In this document: one piece after another, positions 61,225-64,000 of the stretch
Numbering within the stretch: the stretch's first letter is position 1
Layout: every line of letters begins with the position of its first letter
Assembly (NCBI RefSeq): GCF_003201655.1
Contig: NZ_QJJU01000007.1
Location: 171,285 to 235,284 of the forward strand
DNA from: Mycolicibacterium moriokaense
Lineage (GTDB): Bacteria; Actinomycetota; Actinomycetes; Mycobacteriales; Mycobacteriaceae
Direction of reading: 5' to 3'
DNA: 64,000 bases
Translations under genes and position numbers: made by a program
Notes under the pieces: model-generated
What the model saw: the letters and a program-made list of their open reading frames with translations, nothing else
Databases searched by the model: none
What the model was told of the DNA's origin: nothing

Positions 61225-63906
61225 GTGCGGGTGTCCGCGGGGGGCCCGCCTTCGGGTGTTGTGACGTTTCTGTTCACCGATATTGAGGGCTCGACCCGTC
61301 GGTGGGAATCCGACGCGGAAGCTATGCGGTCGGCCCTGCTTGTGCATGACAAGGTGTTGCGCGACGCGATTGAGGCTCACGAGGGTTTCCTGTTCAGTCA
61401 CACAGGTGATGGCGTGGTCGCTGCGTTCGCATCCCCGAGGGCGGCCGTCGACGCGGCGGTGGATGCGCAGCTAGCTCTTGAGTTGCCGGTGCGAATGGGT
61501 ATCGCGACCGGTGAGGCTGAGCGTCGCGACGGTGATTATTTCGGCACGGTGCTCAACCGCGCCGCACGGGTGATGGCAGCCGGGCACGGTGGTCAGATTC
61601 TCGTCGCCGAGTCGACGGCGGGTCTGCTTGGCGGAGTAGACCTCGTCAATCTGGGACCGCGACGACTGCGGGATGTACCGATACCGCTTGTGGTGTTTCA
61701 AGTACGGTCAGCGGAACTTCGCGCGGAGTTTCCCCCGTTGCGGGCGCTCGATACAACTCCGGGAAACCTGCGGCCTGCGACCACCAGCTTGATTGGACGT
61801 GAGTCCGAGGTCGCCGCGATTGAAACGGCGGTCAAGACGCATCGGTTGGTGACGCTGACCGGCGTGGGTGGGGTCGGCAAAACCCGTCTTGCGTTGGAAG
61901 TCGCGGCGCACCTGGCTGATGAGTTTCCTGACGGCGTTTGGCTTTTCGAGTTGGCAGCAGTGACTGATCCGGCGGCTGTGCCCGATGCGGTGGCGTCGGT
62001 GCTGGGCATCACGCAGCAACCGGGTAAGAACGTCAGCGAGTCGGTGGCCGCTGCGTTGGAGGGCCGGGTCCGGCTGTTGGTGATCGACAATTGCGAGCAC
62101 GTTCTCGGCGCCGCCGCGGACCTGATCGAAGCGGTACTCGCGCACTCGGCGACGGTACGAATCCTCGCCACCAGCCGCGAGGGACTCGGAGTCCCCGACG
62201 AGCAGGTTCGGCCGGTGCGCTCTCTGGACGCGGCAGCGGGAATCGACTCTGCGGCGGTGAGCCTGTTCGTCGAACGCGCTCAAGGCATTGCACCGGGCTT
62301 CTCGATGGTCGACGGCGATGAAGCTGCCGCAGTGACCGAGATCTGTCAGCGCCTGGACGGGATTCCATTGGCCATCGAACTGGCTGCCTCCCGGATGGCG
62401 TCGATGACCGCTAGTGAGATGCGTGATCGTCTTGATCACCGGTTCAGGTTGCTGGTCGGCTCGCGGCGCGGCCTGGAACGCCACCACACGCTGCGCCACG
62501 CGGTGGGCTGGTCCTACGACCTGCTCGACGATGCCGAAGGGGGTGTGCTGAACCGGTGTTCGGTGTTTGTGGGCGGATTCGACCTCCAAAGCGCCTGCGC
62601 AATAGCCGGATCGGATGACCTCGACGAGTACGCCGTGCTCGATGTGCTCGACGCTCTTGTGCGCAAGTCGCTCCTGCTCGCTGTGCGGTCAGGCGGGCGG
62701 ACCAGGTATGCGATGCTGGAAACGATCCGCCAGTTCGCCGAGGAACAACTCGTCACATCCGGTGCGGCAGAGGCGGTCCGGACAGCGCACTCCCACTACT
62801 TCGCCGGACGGGAAGCCGACGTCATGGACCTGTGGGACAGCCCCCGCCAGCGCGAGGCATACGACTGGTTCACCATCGAGTTGGCCAATCTGCGCACGGC
62901 GTTTCGGTGGGCCGCCGACCACGGCGACCTGGACGCGGGCTCTGCCATCACGGCGTATGCCGCCCTTCTCGCCCCTCATCTCGAAAACCACGAACCCATA
63001 GCCTGGGCCGAAGAGCTGATAGGACCCCTCAGCGCCGTCGACCATCCTCGACTCGCCGCCGTATGCGTGGTGGCATCGTTGTGCATTCTCGTCGGACGCT
63101 TCGAACAGGCCGTGCACTATAGCGAAGTCGGCCAGAGGGTTATCGCCGCTGCCAGCGATATGGTGTCGTACTTCGGTGAGGGGTTTCTCGGCAGTGCGTA
63201 TTTATTCGTCGGCCAGCCTGAACGGTATCTTGAGCTGTCCCGCGCGACGCTGGCGCGCACTGGCGACACCAACACAATGGCCAAGGCGAACCTCGTGACC
63301 GCTTTATACACCTGCGGTTCGACTGACGAGGCGACGGTGGCCGCTAACGGCCTAATCGATGCCGCCGAGGCGAGCGGCAATCCGTGGGTGCTTGCCTACA
63401 CACTTGCCGTGTGCGGGGTTGCGTTCGGCGACACTGATCCTCACCGTGCGCTCGAAGCGTTGCGCCGCAGCGTGCTCGTCGCGCACGACAGCGGCAACCG
63501 TTTCTATGAGACGACATTCTCGTACTGGCTGGCCAGGCGTGAGGCCAAGCAAGGCGACCAGGTGGCTGCGTTGGAGTACCTCGCCGTGGCAATCCACAAC
63601 TACCACGAGTCGGGCAACACCGGCATGTTGCATGTTCCCGTAGCTATCCTCGCAACCTTGCTGGACCGGCTCGGACGCTACGAACCAGCGGCCACCATCG
63701 CCGGCTTCGCAGCGGTCAATCTCATGGCAGCTACGACCTTGCCCGAACTCGGCACAGCAATTACCCGCCTCCGCGAGGTCCTTGGCGAACAGACCTACGA
63801 GTCGCTCGCCCGCAAGGGCGAGACGATGACCACTGCCGCGATGGTGACCTACGCATACGACCAAATCGACCAGGCCCGAACAGAACTGAACGCCATCTCG
63901 GAATAG
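61225..63906 (+). CDS. Class III cyclase-domain/NB-ARC-type STAND protein, copy 2
   Basis: An 893-residue paralogue of the gene at 58043. In residues 1-100 only six positions differ (32, 36, 69, 73, 80, 100), whereas the C-terminal TPR-like part is clearly less alike. The same motifs occur: FTDIEGS, HTGDGVVAAF, LNRAARVM, GVGGVGKTR, VIDNCEHV (Walker B), LDGIPLAIELAASRM and the ending YAYDQIDQARTELNAISE. The Lys and Asp cyclase specificity positions are again Ser and Thr. It starts GTG in the same context. This looks like a tandem duplication whose sensor end has diverged. Confidence 0.87.
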   Translation: MRVSAGGPPSGVVTFLFTDIEGSTRRWESDAEAMRSALLVHDKVLRDAIEAHEGFLFSHTGDGVVAAFASPRAAVDAAVDAQLALELPVRMGIATGEAERRDGDYFGTVLNRAARVMAAGHGGQILVAESTAGLLGGVDLVNLGPRRLRDVPIPLVVFQVRSAELRAEFPPLRALDTTPGNLRPATTSLIGRESEVAAIETAVKTHRLVTLTGVGGVGKTRLALEVAAHLADEFPDGVWLFELAAVTDPAAVPDAVASVLGITQQPGKNVSESVAAALEGRVRLLVIDNCEHVLGAAADLIEAVLAHSATVRILATSREGLGVPDEQVRPVRSLDAAAGIDSAAVSLFVERAQGIAPGFSMVDGDEAAAVTEICQRLDGIPLAIELAASRMASMTASEMRDRLDHRFRLLVGSRRGLERHHTLRHAVGWSYDLLDDAEGGVLNRCSVFVGGFDLQSACAIAGSDDLDEYAVLDVLDALVRKSLLLAVRSGGRTRYAMLETIRQFAEEQLVTSGAAEAVRTAHSHYFAGREADVMDLWDSPRQREAYDWFTIELANLRTAFRWAADHGDLDAGSAITAYAALLAPHLENHEPIAWAEELIGPLSAVDHPRLAAVCVVASLCILVGRFEQAVHYSEVGQRVIAAASDMVSYFGEGFLGSAYLFVGQPERYLELSRATLARTGDTNTMAKANLVTALYTCGSTDEATVAANGLIDAAEASGNPWVLAYTLAVCGVAFGDTDPHRALEALRRSVLVAHDSGNRFYETTFSYWLARREAKQGDQVAALEYLAVAIHNYHESGNTGMLHVPVAILATLLDRLGRYEPAATIAGFAAVNLMAATTLPELGTAITRLREVLGEQTYESLARKGETMTTAAMVTYAYDQIDQARTELNAISE

Positions 63907-63956
63907 ACCTTGAGCTCAACCGGTCAGTGCATCGGTTGGATCAGGTTAGCCGGCCG

Positions 63957-64000
63957 TTAGCCCCAGAAGATGGGGTCAGCTCGGGCATCGAGGTAGTCAA
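63957..64000 (-). CDS. 3' end of a minus-strand gene (partial)
   Basis: The last 44 bases read on the minus strand as ...DYLDARADPIFWG followed by TAA at 63957-63959. The frame continues to the window edge without a stop. It is too short to name, and the C-terminus could belong to many families. It would be convergent with the second cyclase/STAND gene. Confidence 0.4.
   Translation of the reverse strand, partial: DYLDARADPIFWG

Noticed and set aside
58043..63906. Calling the two large proteins LuxR-family regulators
   Set aside because: No LuxR helix-turn-helix is visible at either C-terminus, so the name would be misleading.
63910..63956. Possible hairpin after the second STAND gene
   Set aside because: The short GCCGGC-type symmetry is weak and no stem above six bases could be drawn.

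Overview
The window is high-GC actinobacterial DNA, and its gene content points to a mycobacterium, probably a fast grower of the Mycolicibacterium type. It carries mcr, an MmpL13-type exporter, cobB, an Rv1155-like F420 protein, pimE, mutT2, typA, lpqW, mshB and fbiC in an order that, from memory, follows the M. tuberculosis Rv1141c-Rv1173 segment. Species-specific genes are inserted between these anchors. No rRNA, tRNA, CRISPR array, complete transposon or prophage was seen.

Layout. 1-8.1 kb: end of an acyl-CoA dehydrogenase, a secreted fasciclin protein, an MFS exporter divergent from a GATase/AraC regulator, two coupled TetR genes, a gamma-carbonic-anhydrase-like protein, an NmrA-type reductase coupled to a CPBP protease, and an orphan HicB. 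8.1-12 kb: enoyl-CoA hydratase divergent from mcr, an SDR and a nitronate-monooxygenase-like enzyme. 12-16.3 kb: a 51-aa gene, a DoxX relic, and an mmpL13-TetR-methyltransferase operon. 16.3-24.7 kb: an AbiEi/DUF559 protein between two related palindromes, sirtuin/GntR, a PucR-type regulator, an EthA-like monooxygenase, a methyltransferase-DUF1697-methyltransferase operon, the Rv1155 homologue and a LysE exporter. 24.7-33.3 kb: a membrane acyltransferase, a kinase-SDR-dehydrogenase operon resembling 4-hydroxyacyl-CoA catabolism genes with its own TetR, and a TetR-DUF1214-VOC operon divergent from a sulfotransferase. 33.3-38.5 kb: MFS, acetate-type symporter with DUF485, HhH-GPD protein, a truncated serine recombinase, a nitroreductase and DUF1059. 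38.6-56.2 kb: conserved mycobacterial core with envelope genes (Ala/Pro-rich secreted proteins, pimE, lpqW, an LCP ligase), a mutT2-GNAT fusion, typA, a CLC channel, mshB and fbiC. 56.2-64 kb: DUF2231, YceI, a small exported protein, and a tandem pair of very similar cyclase-domain/NB-ARC-type STAND proteins flanking a small Gly/Trp/His-rich secreted protein.

How the genes work together. Three metabolic themes stand out: acyl-CoA and branched lipid catabolism (both acyl-CoA dehydrogenases, mcr, the hydratase and the kinase operon); PIM/LAM and cell-wall assembly (pimE, lpqW, LCP, mmpL13); and actinobacterial redox cofactors (mshB for mycothiol, fbiC and the Rv1155 homologue for F420). Most operons use ATGA-type overlaps, and many neighbouring genes overlap tail to tail, so the intergenic space is small. 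What remains is rich in palindromes, several of which belong to repeat families inside this window.

The best candidates for something new are the cyclase/STAND duplicate pair with its conserved 55-nt leader, the paired palindromes around the DUF559 gene, the kinase-SDR-dehydrogenase operon, the MutT2-acetyltransferase fusion, and a 35-codon ORF overlapping the Rv1171-like gene. All functional calls come from reading motifs; no database search was run.
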